Positions 11,034 through 22,910 of a stretch of 64,000 bases of DNA are shown piece by piece. Location of the stretch: positions 77,158,762 through 77,222,761 of the forward strand of contig CM065805.1 in the NCBI GenBank assembly GCA_033398695.1. Reading direction: 5' to 3'. Source of the DNA: Orobanche coerulescens. Its lineage: Eukaryota; Streptophyta; Magnoliopsida; Lamiales; Orobanchaceae. The position numbers and the translations under genes were made by a program. The notes under the pieces were generated by a model. The model ran no database searches. It was not told where the DNA came from and was given only the letters and a program-made list of their open reading frames with translations. Positions within the stretch are counted from its first letter, which is position 1, and each line of letters begins with the position of its first letter.

Positions 11034-12937
11034 TGTAACACCCCCAAGTTATTCCGGGGATATTACACCGCCGTGAGCCCCGCCGTGGGACCCACAAGGC
11101 TATTCATGCACGGAACTGTAAAATTTGACCGAGAAGGTCTAGATACAACGAAAAGAAGGACAATACAAATGGTATTCAAAACCATAACCAATGAAACCAT
11201 AGACATCACAACACAATTCAATATCTCGGCAAACACAGGCCGGAACATCAAGAAAAATGGAAAACAATACTCGAGTATTCAATAACCATTCCAGTACAAC
11301 AACACAGAATGGAAAACTCAAAATATAACCGGAGGAAAGACACAGTATCACTCTTGCCTACCATCTTCATGCCGACCCGATACCCGCCTGTCCGTTCTCC
11401 AGGAACCTGAAATACATAAAAAGTATTTCCCCCATAAAGGGGTTAGCCATCGAAAAGCTAGTGCAAGTATATCAAGTATGAAGCATAATACTCCTCGACA
11501 ATAAAGTAAATGTAACCGTCAATTCAATCAATTCAAGACTAGTATTCCGGAATAACTAAATCTCATAGCATCGCATCAATACATGTATGAATACCGTGGA
11601 ACCGCACCAGAGGTTACGGAACCCTTAGGGGACCAGTCGGCCCGCCCCAAAGTGGTCCGTTCATATCATGCCATCATCAATACATATATGAATACCGTGA
11701 AACCGGTTCGTTCATATCATGCCATCAATATATATATGAATACCGTGAAACCGGTTCGTTCATATCATGCCATCAATATATATATATGAATACCGTGAAA
11801 CCGGTTCGTTCATATCATGCCATCAATATATATATGAATACCGTGAAACCGGTTCGTTCATGTCATGCCATCAATATATCTTACTTTCAAAATCGAGAAC
11901 TTACAATCATAAATATATACTTGCCTTAATAACCGCTACCGAATACTCCGAAGAACACGGTTCGACCAGGAAGCTTCGAAACGCCCGATGCTATCGAAAG
12001 GAAATATGACAACGAACCGAAGGGTTCAACTTGGTTTCTTCACAAGGAAGAATAATCGTAGAACGCCCGAAAACCCCTCTATGAAATTTTACCGGACACC
12101 TTCAAGGCGTCGATCCAGAACTCGACCAAAACAACGAATGGATATGATACAACCATAGAATAATAAAGGAAATGATATAATACATCTAAATAATCATCAA
12201 TCCATCATAATCCTAAGTTAAATCGGATAAAACGGATGAAATCAACCAAAATACCCAAATTCCCCAAAACTAGATTTCTAGGAAATCTGACCTGATTTGG
12301 TAGATCGGAGGATGTTATAAGATGGATGATTGATGATATGAACTCCAAGACTTCATGGATTGATTGTCCAACAACATCTATCCATGATTAACCAAGCTCC
12401 AGCCGCGGAAGAGAAGGAGAAGAAGGAGAAAAATGGCCAAAAACCCGACTGCAGGGCCTTAAATAGCCGATCGCACAGGTGTCTTCGCGGCCCGAAGTGT
12501 GCCGCGGCACAGGCCGAATCTGCCCCGGTGATCGGGCAGCAGCCGCGGCCTTCCGCATGTGCCGCGGCACGAGTACAGCCGCCGCCAACTGGAAAATGAG
12601 AGTGACTTAGCTATTTCGACCATAACTCCCTCGTCTGGCCTCCGATTGACTCACCGTTTGAACCATTGGAAAGCTAACTCGATGCTTAATAATATTGCAA
12701 AGATTCAGAATTTTTGGAGTTTCCAAAAATTAATGGTGATCTAACAAAGTCGAACTCATACGTTGAAAAGTCGCTAAAGAACACGGAATTCAACAGAACG
12801 ACACCGAAACGAACTCGGATGACAAAAAGTGTAGAATTAATCATTCTCAGGATGTCGAAACGGTCCCAAACAAGTCGCCAAAATAGACTTCTGCCAAAAA
12901 AGAAAAATTACCGGAACTCGAATTTGCGGATATTACA
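11034..12937 (-). mobile_element. Family-A 5' LTR
   Basis: 1,904 bases and clearly the partner of 4688-6632 (same ends, ~48-base repeats at 11656-11880). TATA-like minus-strand GGCTATTTAAGGCC is at 12455-12468, with perfect GTGCCGCGGCAC at 12499-12510 and 12559-12570 just upstream. The size difference from the other LTR comes from several small indels, including one near 12045 and one near 11500. Confidence 0.8.
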
Positions 12938-12942
12938 TAGCC

Positions 12943-13593
12943 GAGGTCGGCAACAGCGGAGTCAGGAGATCGGTACACGATTGCCTCGGCTCCCGCTCCA
13001 AAAGCCGATCCACGAGCGACAATGCTAGAGCAATGGCCGCAATGCAATGCTAGCTCGACGACATGAAGGCGCTCCTAGAATCTGGGGCAGGCGCCAAGAA
13101 CAAGATCGTCGGGCCGAGCGGGCCGCTCGCGGTCCACATCGAGCTCGCCCCCGTGCAGCACAAGATCGATCCCCCGCAAACACCCTTGTACGAGGGGAGA
13201 TCGGACCCCGAAACACACCTGAGCAAGTTCAACATCTACATGACCGGGTGTGGGTCATCAGACGCGACCAGGTGCCGAATGTTCCCTCTGAGGCTGGACG
13301 ACCTTGCCCACAGGTGGTACGCCTCATTGCCGCCTCGGTCCATCGACTCCTTTAACCAACTGGCGACCGACTTCACAGCGTACTTCGCCACCAGGGTCGC
13401 TCGGCCAGAAGGTCCCCATCACATGATGCGACGTGCCACTACCCCCGTCTCAACGTACACCGTCGAGGTTCGCCATCTTCATGGCGGGCCGAGGTGGAAG
13501 CAGAGCTATCAAGCCGCGGAAGTGGAGTTGATTAATCCGACGACACTCCGCGCAAGGACTCCTATAGACCAAGACCGCACGCCCTTCGTTTAA
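12943..13593 (+). pseudogene. TR-GAG gag 3' part with internal deletion
   Basis: Continuation of the gag copy begun at 4181. It covers the coiled region, LLESGAGAKNKIVG, and the Retrotrans_gag core up to FATRVARPEGPHHMMR near 13428. There the sequence jumps to the noncoding 3' region. Compared with 1022-3033 the deletion is 646 bases and lies exactly between two ATGCGA words (1874-1879 and 2520-2525 in that copy). The residual open frame after the junction is read-through of 3' noncoding sequence and has no function. Confidence 0.8.
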
Positions 13594-13998
13594 ATATGAG
13601 GCGAGGCGCAGCCTAACAGAGGACCCTCACAATAAAATGAGTCACATGATGAATAAAATTCTTTTAATTGCTGTGATTGTGCAAAACGAATTTTATTTTT
13701 CCCTTCGAAAGCATGTCAGTCAATGTCGTTCGCGCACAAGACACGGTGATGGAGTCGGTCCATCGAACTCCGCGACTGTGCACGGTTCCTCAGTGACGAA
13801 ACAATCAAGTTTCTACGAGGGATCGGCCAATGTTGTTTTTTGCAGGTACAAGACCGAAAGATAGCTAGCCAATCGACCAGATCGCCCAAGTCCTAAACCA
13901 GAGTTCGCTCAGCGGGTCGCCCGTCCTCATCCTACACGATCGCCAGCAAGAACCACCTCGCCCCATGTCTTCAACATCGGAGCAAGCTGGGGGGCAAT
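13594..13998 (+). other. TR-GAG 3' noncoding region with ~70-bp inserted hairpin segment
   Basis: Same noncoding 3' region as 2690-3033. It is interrupted near 13645-13722 by DNA absent from the other two copies. That segment has a perfect inverted pair AATAAAATTC/GAATTTTATT. The polypurine tract GCAAGCTGGGGGG ends just before 13999. Confidence 0.65.
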
Positions 13999-15022
13999 TG
14001 TTGTGTCGAGAATTATACGCCTCGACCGGGAGACCTAGCCATAGCCGAGCAGCCAAGGTAGATCGGCCGACCGAAGGTCCCAGGACAAGTCCCGGTGCCA
14101 TGCGATCGACATCTAAGATGATCGTCTCTCGGTACTTGGCGATCGACTCCTGGTGGCCGACTAGCAGATGATCGTCTCTCAGCAATTGCCGATCGACCCT
14201 TGGTAACCGACCGATGCCGACCTCTGGTGACCGACCAATGACGACCGCCTCTTGCCGCTCGAAGCCGATGGCCATCTAGTCAGCAAAGGCCGAAGCTCAG
14301 GACATAACCCACGTGCAGTGCCTAGACAAGATCCAAATTTTACGGATCATTGACCACAGCCTGTCAGCATCTTTCCACGAGCCGACAGGCCCGCCGAAAG
14401 GTGTCAGTGGGACCGCCCGTGACAGCAACTCCGGATGCGTGCTGGCTCCTCATTGGACCACGCAGCTGGCTGCCGACAGCAGTCTTGGACTTTAAGCAGA
14501 CAGCCCATGTGACCTAAAGACGATCGCCCCATTATTATATTGGACGAAAGGCGATCGCCCGCCAGAAAACAAGGCATCTCAGCCCATATAAATAGAAGGT
14601 TGCCTGCACTTGGACAACCCCCGGATTTTTCCTCTCTGAACTCCAACTCACGGCTTCTGAACAAGCAATACTCACAACTTAGCTTTCTCAACTCTTGGCA
14701 ACAGCTATCTCTCGGTTCCTTCTTCTCTCTCAGCATCTCCTACACGGAAGACGATCGGCAGAGAGCAAGAACACCAAGGCTTCGCTCAAGAGTTAGATAA
14801 ATAGGATCTTTTACACTCATTGTATTTAGATTCTTACGATAATACTTGTATCCACGAATATTTGTATTAATAACATCTCGCGAGAGCATTCAAGCCCGGG
14901 CCTAACAAACTCGACAAATCTAGTGTTATTCACACCCCCTCGGAAGTGCTCCCGCAACCTTGTTTGTTGTCCGTCCATTACAGCAGTATTTCATCTTCGG
15001 ATAAATATTTCGGGCAACAACA
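13999..15022 (+). mobile_element. TR-GAG LTR (right end of left element)
   Basis: 1,024 bases with TGTTGT/ACAACA ends. TATAAATA is at 14587-14594. It is followed by GGTCC (15023-15027), the same duplication that flanks the TR-GAG at 19924-42603, and then by family-C LTR sequence. Confidence 0.85.
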
Positions 15023-15624
15023 GGTCCTAACGACGTCTTCAACATATATTCTTCTCATAACATCATGAATCGCAACAAACTACCAAGAACATCGAGACTA
15101 TTACGATTTCATAATCATAATAACATAATCGAATCATTTGATCACCAATTCATTATCTTCCCTTAACAAAATTCTCGTAAATACCAAGAATCATCACAAC
15201 AATATCAATTCAACCATCATTCATACAAAAACGTGTAGAATTTCCCAAGTTCTACTCATTGAGACATTTCATCGAACACTTTGAAGGCATAGTCCAATTC
15301 AATTGATTATTCGAAGAAATACTCGAATTTGTTCCACAAAACTTCAAGAGTATTGAATGATTACGACTATGCAATCAAGTTCGATCAATAATCTGAATCA
15401 AAACGAAGCAAATCGGCCAAAACACCAAGAAACCTCAAGAACATCCAAAAACCAAAAGTTCATGTGTTCTTACCTTCGATCCGGGTGGAGGATGATGTTA
15501 ATCCATGATTCCAACTTCCAAAATATGTTGTTATAAGTTGATTCTACTCAAAACCATCCATTTTGCTGAAGAAATCACGAAGATACGAAGAGAAAACATG
15601 AAAATGAGCAGATGGCTCGGTCCA

Positions 15625-15637
15625 GGCCTTATATAGG
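15625..15637 (-). promoter_or_regulatory. TATA box of family-C LTR 1
   Basis: Minus strand CCTATATAAGGCC; the same element is in the second copy near 43206-43218. The array of TACGTA palindromes starts ~17 bases upstream. Confidence 0.65.
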
Positions 15638-15653
15638 CGGGACCTGCCGGCAC

Positions 15654-16190
15654 CTGACGCACGTAACTGGCCGGGGCTTATGTACGTAGCCGGCCGCGGC
15701 CTAACCTTCTGTCCATTTCGTTCGGCACCCTTACGTACGTAACCGGCAGCTCCCTTACATACGTAATCGGCCATTACGGCCGTAACCGGCCACTGCCTAC
15801 GTACGTAATCGGCCAGTCCTAGCCCCCAGCGAGTCACTGCCGACCATGAACGGCCATCCCTACGAGTCACTGCCGACCATGCTCGGCCACTACAGGTCCT
15901 CTCGGCCACAACTCGGCCAGCCGCCCCGTAACGTACGTAACACTTATTCCGTTGCGTACGTAATACGTACGTTGACTTGCTACAGTACTATACTCGTATT
16001 ACGTACGTAATACATGCTGTATAACGTACGTAACTCCATCCGTTGACTCACCTGTCCACATCCGCGCCGAAAGCTGCCGACACCGGGCCCAACTGTCTGA
16101 TTCCTCTTGTTACGTACGTAATACCTTACGCATAACGTACGTAACACGTACCACTTAGCGTACGTTATCTCAAAGTCTTAACGTATGTTA
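15654..16190. repeat. Palindrome array TTACGTACGTAA in family-C LTR 1
   Basis: About ten good ACGTACGT cores (for example 15732-15743, 16000-16010, 16110-16121, 16133-16144) and at least four decayed ones (ACGCACGTAA near 15657, ACATACGTAA near 15756, TATGTACGTA near 15680, AACGTATGTT near 16180). Some decayed sites are intact in the second copy (43233-43766) and the reverse. The cores contain overlapping ACGT, the recognition core of plant bZIP factors (A-box TACGTA). Confidence 0.85.
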
Positions 16191-16561
16191 ACAGATCCAT
16201 ACTTAGCCATTTCTAGCAATTATTGTCCAACGTCTCAACATAAAAAATGTGAACATACGACAATACTAAACACATATACGAAATCCCAAAAACATTCTCA
16301 TATGGTACGTCTAATGCACGATATCCTCAATTACAACTATCGACCAAGTACAGAAATCATACAAATACTCATACGGGATATCCGACATCGAAAACACACC
16401 AAGCATGTAATATCTTAGAATCAAAATAACCTCGATGACATACTGGCACGACTGTCACGGTTTCCAAAATTACCCACTCATATCGTGTCGGTCCCACTCT
16501 GTACAGTACATCCCAAATATAATAATGCGAAAAATTCATAGTGAAATTCTAGGATATTACA

Positions 16562-16949
16562 TATATACCCACTTAAATAAGTTTCGTCCTCGAAACTCAA
16601 CACCTGTCATAATCAGTATCTCAATCCCGAAATTTCTCAAAATCACGACACCATACTCAAATAATCATCATCAAAACTGAAATAACTGAAAGAACATACT
16701 TACAGGTCCGTGAAGTCGATGATCTATACCAGCATACGACCCCCATACAAAGTCTCAACACACTAACAACACACCGGCATCGCAAATACAGCAATTTGAA
16801 AATACTTCAAAAATTTTGAAACCTCCAAAATCGGTTTGACTCAAAAGTCAGAAAATCATTTTCAAAAATCACGCTACTACCGCACCGGTAGAGCCACATA
16901 ACACACACGCCCGAGTTTTACGAAACCCAAGCGCTCCGATACCATCTTC
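16562..16949 (-). other. Family-C internal region 1 (388 bp)
   Basis: The whole interior of a family-C element: a minus-strand polypurine tract at 16562-16580 (TTATTTAAGTGGG), the conserved TTTCGAGGACGAAAC block, ~330 bases of noncoding sequence, and an initiator-Met primer site at 16932-16944 (minus strand TGGTATCGGAGCG). No open frame. The second copy is at 44143-44536. Confidence 0.8.
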
Positions 16950-17814
16950 TGTAACACCCCCAAAACCAAACGGGAATATTACAGCGTCGTGGGCCCCACA
17001 TTGGAACCCACAAGGCTAAAATCATTTTCGCACACGTTTAAAAATGTCAAAAAGCCCTTTGAAAGTACACACACACGCAGCAGATAAGAACATAGTTCAA
17101 AGAATACTGAAAGCCAATTTAAATATACACACGCAGCGGATAAAAACACAATTAATTACATTTGCAGCGGAATTAGGAAACCATAAAAGAATACACAATC
17201 CCAACAATCACGCCATAGCCGGTATCACCGGAAAGCTCATCCCTTCACGACCGCTACTAGCTCGAACTCCGAGTACCTAAAAGATAATGCCCACGACGGG
17301 GTCAGCCATAATACTCAACAATGATAACGATCACATCACAAAAACAATTACATATCAATGTAATCTACAGAGTAAGAACATTCCCCATGTATTTTACCGA
17401 AGTAACCTTACCAACCTGTCACAACCATAACAATCAATTCTTACCATATCCCACGCCTCGTGTCCTTAAGTAATGAACGAATTCAAATGTAATCACGTGT
17501 ACTGTATCCGAAACACTACCAAGATTTCCCAACATAAACATATCTCGAGTATAGAATAATGTGGCCAAGTTCGATTCTGTCGGCTGGGTCGCACAATCGG
17601 ATCCCAATCCTGATAAAACCGATATCACACGATACATCTACAAATTAACTGTCCCGAAACAATGGCAAGTCCCGAATATCAATACAAGCGTGAATGCTCA
17701 CACAATCAATAATGATAAACAATCAATGCATCACAACGGAAATATCAATGACATGATATTTCCGGACAAGATCGACAAAGGATCAACCACGAACGAGAAT
17801 ACCATTATGTGGTA

Positions 17815-18250
17815 ACTCCAACAAGATCAACGAAGAATCAATAACCGAGAATACCGATGACATGGTAAGGATCAATGAAGAATCAATAACCGAGAATACC
17901 GACGACACGGTAAGGATCAATGAAGAATCAATAACCGAGAATACCGACGATACGGTAAACTCCAACAAGATCAATAAGAGTCGACAACCGGAAACACCAA
18001 CGGTACGATAAACTCCAATAAGATCAATAAAGGGTCAACAACCGAGAATACTGATGACACAGTAAACTCTAGCAAGATCAATAAGGACCAACAACCGGGA
18101 GTACAAACGATACGGTAAACTCCAACAAGAGCAATAAGGAATCGACAACCGAGAATACTGACGACACGGTAACTCCAATAGCGATAATAAGGGATCAACA
18201 ACTGAGAATACCGACGACACGGTAAACTACAATAACATCAACCGAGGAGT
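17815..18250. repeat. Minisatellite in family-C LTR 2
   Basis: About eight units of 45-60 bases built on AACCGAGAATACCGACGACA and GATCAATAAGG. The matching array in LTR 3 is at about 45400-45870, with the same unit order and scattered substitutions. Unit length is irregular and each unit keeps the ACGGTAA end. Confidence 0.75.
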
Positions 18251-18521
18251 AATAACCATGAATAACAACGATGAGACAACTCTCAAACGGAATCAATAAA
18301 GATCAATAACGAACGATATTACCAATGACAGGGTGAACTCCAAACGAGATTTATAAAGGATCGATATCAATGAGTTGACAATGGATATGGTAACTCCGAA
18401 TGAGATTAGTAAAGGTTCAACGGCGACGAATACACGAGGGAATAAAATCATCAACCATATAAAAATCATATATACGGGATTTCAAAGACAACCTGAATAT
18501 CGAATAGATACAATTATACAT

Positions 18522-18740
18522 GGACTGTGAACGACCAATCAATAAGACTCAAGATGGACGTCACGATATGCTCGATCCAGACATGTGTCCGTGTACAAGC
18601 CAACCACGGGTATTGATCAGGTACCCGTCTCGTCTCGTACCTAATCAGCCTCACGAAGTACGTCTCGTGTGCACGGTTCAATATGAGGTCGAAACCAACA
18701 CATGCTACATGTGCCCGTCCCGAAAATCCTACTCATGAAC
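18522..18740 (-). repeat. Conserved noncoding module (family C, LTR 2)
   Basis: It shares ACATGTGTCCGTGTACAAGC, CGTACCTAATCAGCCTCACG and TCTCGTGTGCACGG with the other copies at 7025-7200, 46069-46290 and, in reverse complement, in the Tekay-like LTRs. It lies within the LTR, downstream of the promoter. Confidence 0.7.
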
Positions 18741-19923
18741 GATCAGAACGTATCTGACTCCACATATGTCACGATACAACATGACAACAAATCTCGAAGA
18801 AACGCATATCCATCAAGGATCAAAAGACTTCCCAAAAGAGCAACAGTAACTCGATCATGAAAGACCGACACGACCACAATGTTGTATTTCCATCAGACAA
18901 CAGTCCACATCATGCTCAACAATGCATATAATATTAACACATAAACCCCAAGGCAGCAGCCAAGGGTCACGGAAGCATCTCACAGGAATACCCCGGAACA
19001 TAGGTGCCATATAGGTCTTATCCCCTAACACAGTTTATGCAATCACAAAATACCCCAAGGTCACAACCAAGGGTCACGAAAGTATTCACACAGGAATACC
19101 CCGGAACATAGGTGCCATATAGGTCTTATCCCCTAACACATCGGCCCAACAGATCATAGCTCAAAGGAAGAGCACATTACAAAACGTAACAAACAATGGT
19201 GCACACTCACCGCATGAAATATCAACACACACACATGCAATAATACAACATGATGATTATCATAATCTAACAATATTAATTTACCTCAAGCTCGAGACGC
19301 CAACCTTTCCACGACCAACCACCCTGAATGAATACACAATTTATCCGACAATCCAAAATGAAGTATAGTCCATAACTAATACCAAACCACCATCCCGAGT
19401 TCAACATCGACACGATAACCAACCTTGATATCCAACTTCTCATGCAATAGACCAAATTATAATTCACGTTCCCATTTCCACTAGACATCCTTAAAATCAT
19501 ATACATTATGATTTATCTTAGTCCAAAAATACCATACATACCACCATTCCGACAATTCATATATTCCATAATACCATTGCTATATGAATCATTAATGAAA
19601 TGAAAACGAAATCATTTATTAACATTATGAACTGAGCAAGCATAACTTGCCTTGATACCCATTCGACGAAGCCACTATCAATCCCGCCGTCTCCGTCTAC
19701 AACTCCGCAGCCTCGGCTCGTCCGCAGCACAACGGTTAACTTCAACGATCACTGAACGCAACCTAATGCAATAATCAATTATTGATACGTTCAATAACAA
19801 TCAAAAACCGAAATGACCAACTAATCAAACTCGATGGTTCAACGACATCTCGATCATACGAAACCAAATCGTATCAACTCTTAACAATACGAACACAAGC
19901 CGAAATTCGATGTTCAATGGTCC

Positions 19924-20947
19924 TGTTATGTCGAGAATTATACGCCTCGACCGAGCGACCTAGCTATAGCCGAGCAACCAAGGTTGATCGGCCCACCGAA
20001 GGTCCCAGGACAAGTCCCGGTGCCGAGCGATCGACATCGAAGAAGATCGTCTCTCAGTACTTGGCGATCGACTCTTGGTGGCCGACTAGCAGACGATCGT
20101 CTCTCAGCACTTGTCGATCGACCCTTGCTGACCGACCGATGCCGACCTCTGGTGACCGACCAATGACGACCGCCTCTTGCCGCTCGAAGCCGATGGTCAT
20201 TCAGTCGGCAAAGGCCAAACCTCAGGACAGAACCCACGTGCAGTGCCGAGATAAGATCCGCATTTCACGGATCATTGACCACATCCTGTCAGCATCTTTT
20301 CACCAACCGACAGGCCCGCCGAAAGGTGTCAGTGGGACCGCCCGTGACAGCAACTCCGGATGCGTGCTGGCTCCTCATTGGACTGCGCAGCTGGCTGCCG
20401 GCAGCAGCCTTGGACTTTAGGCAGACAGCCCATGTGACTTAAAGACGATCGCCCCATTATTATATTGGACGAAAGGCGATCACCCGCCAGAAAACAAGGC
20501 ATCTCAGCCCCTATAAATAGAAGGCTGCCTGCACTTGGACAACCCCCGGATTTTTCCTCTCTGAACTCCAACTCACGGCTTCTGAACAAGCAATACTCAC
20601 AAATTGGCTTTCTCAACTCTTGGCAACAGCTATCTCTCGGTTCCTTCTTCTCTCTCAGCATCTCCTACACGGAAGACGATCGGCAGAGAGCAAGAACACC
20701 AAGGCTTCGCTCAAGAGTTAGATAAATAGGATCTTTTACACTCATTGTATTTAGATTCTTACGTTAATACTTGTATCCACGAATATTTGTATTAATAACA
20801 TCTCGCGAGAGCATTCAAGCCCGGGCCTAACAAACCCGGTAAATCTAGTGTTATTCACACCCCCTCAGAAGTGCTCCCGCAACCTTATTTGTTTTCCGTC
20901 CATTCCAGCAGTATTTCATCTTCGGATAAATATTTCGGGCAACAACA
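19924..20947 (+). mobile_element. TR-GAG 5' LTR
   Basis: It starts TGTTATGTCGAG (one change from TGTTGTG) and ends ACAACA. TATAAATA is at 20512-20519. The primer site begins at 20948 but is cut after 16 bases by the chromovirus insertion at 20964. Confidence 0.85.
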
Positions 20948-21382
20948 ATTGGCGCTAGAAGGATGTAATACCCGGTCTTAATTTAGTCATTATCATTCAG
21001 TAATTTCATTTGGTAATTGTCACTATGTAATTTTTCACTCGTTATAATCATTCATCTGTGTTCACCATTCGGAATAACTTTGAGTTGTGTATCAATATTG
21101 TTCATTGTTTCAACCTTACTTGGGAATCGAGAAAAGAGTATTATCTTGATCGTGGTTATTGATTCATTAGTCGTTGTTGACGTTGGAGTTCATGTCTTTT
21201 CAAATCTCTTCATTGTTCAAATCGTGTTCTTGTTGGACGAACCCTTATAATCATGGCTTGGAACCACCGTTTTGGGGTTTCCGTACTTCCATTTCGTGTT
21301 ATTGGTTCCCAAATATCATTTCCTATTGCCTTTATTCCCTTCCCGGGTCATTTTTCATCATTTTAGGACCCAAGGGGGTGTG

Positions 21383-21706
21383 GGTCGCGGCACAAGAAGT
21401 GTGCCCCGCGGCACACACATTTTCAAGTTTTTGGCCGAGCACTCTGTACCTTGTGCCGCGGCACATGCCGGCAGGGCCGCGGCACACTGCCGAGTCACTG
21501 CCGCGGCACACCTGTCTGGGCCGCGGCACACTCGTATTGCATTTCGGTCAAACCCATCTGTACCTTGTGCCGCGGCACATGCTGCAGGGCCGCGGCACAC
21601 TGCCGAGACACTGCCGTGGCACACTCGTCCGTGCCGCGGCACACTGCCGAACACTGGGTGGCATTTTTGGCCCTGTGCCACGGCACACTTCGGCTGAGCC
21701 GTGGCA
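21383..21706. repeat. Palindrome array GTGCCGCGGCAC in 5' LTR
   Basis: Twelve sites in ~320 bases. Eight keep CCGCGGCAC; four carry a single transition at a CpG or its partner (TCGCGG near 21385, CCGTGG near 21614 and 21699, CCACGG near 21678). Several sites sit in a longer repeat with ATGCCGGCAGGG and ACTGCCGAG. The matching 3' LTR array (29100-29427) keeps about ten sites, with different ones damaged. Confidence 0.88.
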
Positions 21707-21720
21707 CACAGGACAGTCAA

Positions 21721-21732
21721 CTCTATAATTGC
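21721..21732 (+). promoter_or_regulatory. TATA-like element after the palindrome array
   Basis: CTCTATAATTGC, ~15 bases downstream of the last palindrome; repeated at 29441-29452 in the 3' LTR. Confidence 0.5.
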
Positions 21733-22639
21733 ATTTGTTGAGCGAGTTCAGCTCATTTTTCTCCACTTCTTCACCTTCATACGAGAGAGAGAGCTTGAGG
21801 GGAGAAATCTTCATCATCAATCACTTGGGTATTCATTCTTCATCATTTTCATTCGGTTGTGAAGCTCGAATTGTCGATCTAACGCGATTTCATCGGATTA
21901 AAGTACTTGGATCTTCAAAGGTAATATTCATCAAACCTCTTGGATTTCGATTTTGTATTGAGATATGATGTTTTAGCTGTTAGGATCATGTTGTATGAAG
22001 TGATATACGCATGATTATGGACATGTTTGATTATTCATCGGATTATTGAAATATTATTCAAGAACACTTTGAATATTGTGTTGGATTTGGGGGTTTTCGA
22101 TTAATTATTGTTGAAATCACGATTTTGGATATTCATAATGGATTATTGATCGTATTGAAGATGTTTTGTTAGTTTGAAACACCTCTTGGGGATTTGATGT
22201 TGGTATTTTTGAGGTTGGTTATAAACAATCGAAGTTTGGCCAAAAAGTGTTCGATATAATGCCCCAATAAACTTGGTTTAATCGTATCGACGTTTTGAAT
22301 TCGTTATATTTGTGTTTGATTCGTATATTGAACGAATTGTTGGTAATTGTATTATTCAAGGTTGTTCGAGTGACCGATATCTCAATTAGGACGTTGTTCG
22401 TGGAAGGATAATTGTCACTGGTGTTGTGTAAGTTAATTCTTACTCGGTTAAAAGGATATTCATTCCTTTTGTTGTTGTTAATTCATAATCATAACTCATT
22501 CATCATTGTATTAATCGTATCAAAACTTGTCATTGTCAATTAATCACCTCAGTCACAAGGAACGACGGTTCCAATAATTTCATTGAGCCATCATTCATTT
22601 CACTATCATTTCATCTCGGTGAGTCATTATTCAATTTCG

Positions 22640-22910
22640 ATGTCACTTTTGTTATATCGTGGCATTCCGGGTCATACTAGCGTGCCGGTTGGTATGTGTA
22701 GGATTTTCATGTCGGGCACATTTAAGTCGTGTGTTGGTTGTTGGCCTCACATTGGACTGTGCACATGAGTCGATTGCTTCGTGAGACTGATTAGGTACAA
22801 GACCACACGTGTATTCGATCGATACTCGTTGGTGGCTTGTGCACGAACACATTTCCATCCCGGGCATAGTGTGGCGCCACCCTTTGAGCCGTACTGTTAG
22901 TTGATTCATG
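22640..22910 (+). repeat. Conserved noncoding module (chromovirus 5' LTR)
   Basis: The reverse complement aligns with 18522-18740. In LTR orientation it reads CTGATTAGGTACAAGACCAC, then ACACATTTCCATCCCGGGC. It lies ~900 bases downstream of the TATA-like element, as in family C where it is also promoter-distal. Confidence 0.65.

Larger units (their letters stand above)
4688..12937 (-). mobile_element. Family-A LTR element, non-autonomous, composite
   Basis: 8,250-base insertion in TR-GAG gag flanked by the 5-base duplication TAGCC (4683-4687, 12938-12942). The right LTR (11034-12937) is followed inward by a primer site matching initiator-Met tRNA on the minus strand, and the left LTR (4688-6632) by a minus-strand polypurine tract, which fixes the orientation. 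No protease, RT, RNase H or integrase frame is seen in the 4.4 kb interior, so the element depends on a helper. The LTR layout and PBS resemble the chromoviruses in this window, so a chromovirus-derived non-autonomous family is likely. The interior is rearranged (see LTR-B). Confidence 0.8.
15028..16561 (-). mobile_element. Family-C LTR 1 (partial)
   Basis: The 1.53 kb promoter-side part of a family-C LTR, matching 42609-44142 closely. Minus-strand TATA CCTATATAAGGCC is at 15625-15637 and the palindrome array upstream at 15654-16190. The rest of this LTR is replaced by the TR-GAG insertion ending at 15022. The LTR start (minus strand TGTAATATCCTAG) is at 16561. Frames read through it are not genes. 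Confidence 0.8.
16950..19918 (-). mobile_element. Family-C LTR 2, left part
   Basis: It starts TGTAACACCCCC next to the primer site and runs to the GGTCC duplication, where TR-GAG is inserted; the LTR resumes at 42609. Together the two parts make a ~4.5 kb LTR. It holds a minisatellite (17815-18250), the shared conserved module (18522-18740) and a ~100-base direct duplication (about 18950-19036 and 19051-19141). No gene: the open frames here translate the minisatellite or are unsupported. Confidence 0.75.

Noticed and set aside
15544..15909. 121-codon minus-strand frame
   Set aside because: It covers the family-C U3 with its palindromes; the second LTR copy gives only an 84-codon version with a different end.
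17783..18220. Minus-strand frames with repeated VSSVFSVIDSSLIL units (also 45370-45873)
   Set aside because: Translation of the family-C minisatellite; unit lengths are irregular and frames are broken between copies.
20948..20963. Considered as an end of the chromovirus LTR
   Set aside because: It is the TR-GAG primer site; the last five bases (AAGGA) are the chromovirus target duplication, repeated at 31130.
21174..21741. Several overlapping open frames on both strands rich in His, Ala, Arg and Cys (and the same at 28891-29540)
   Set aside because: They are six-frame translations of the GTGCCGCGGCAC array in the chromovirus LTR, whose GC-rich words lack stops.
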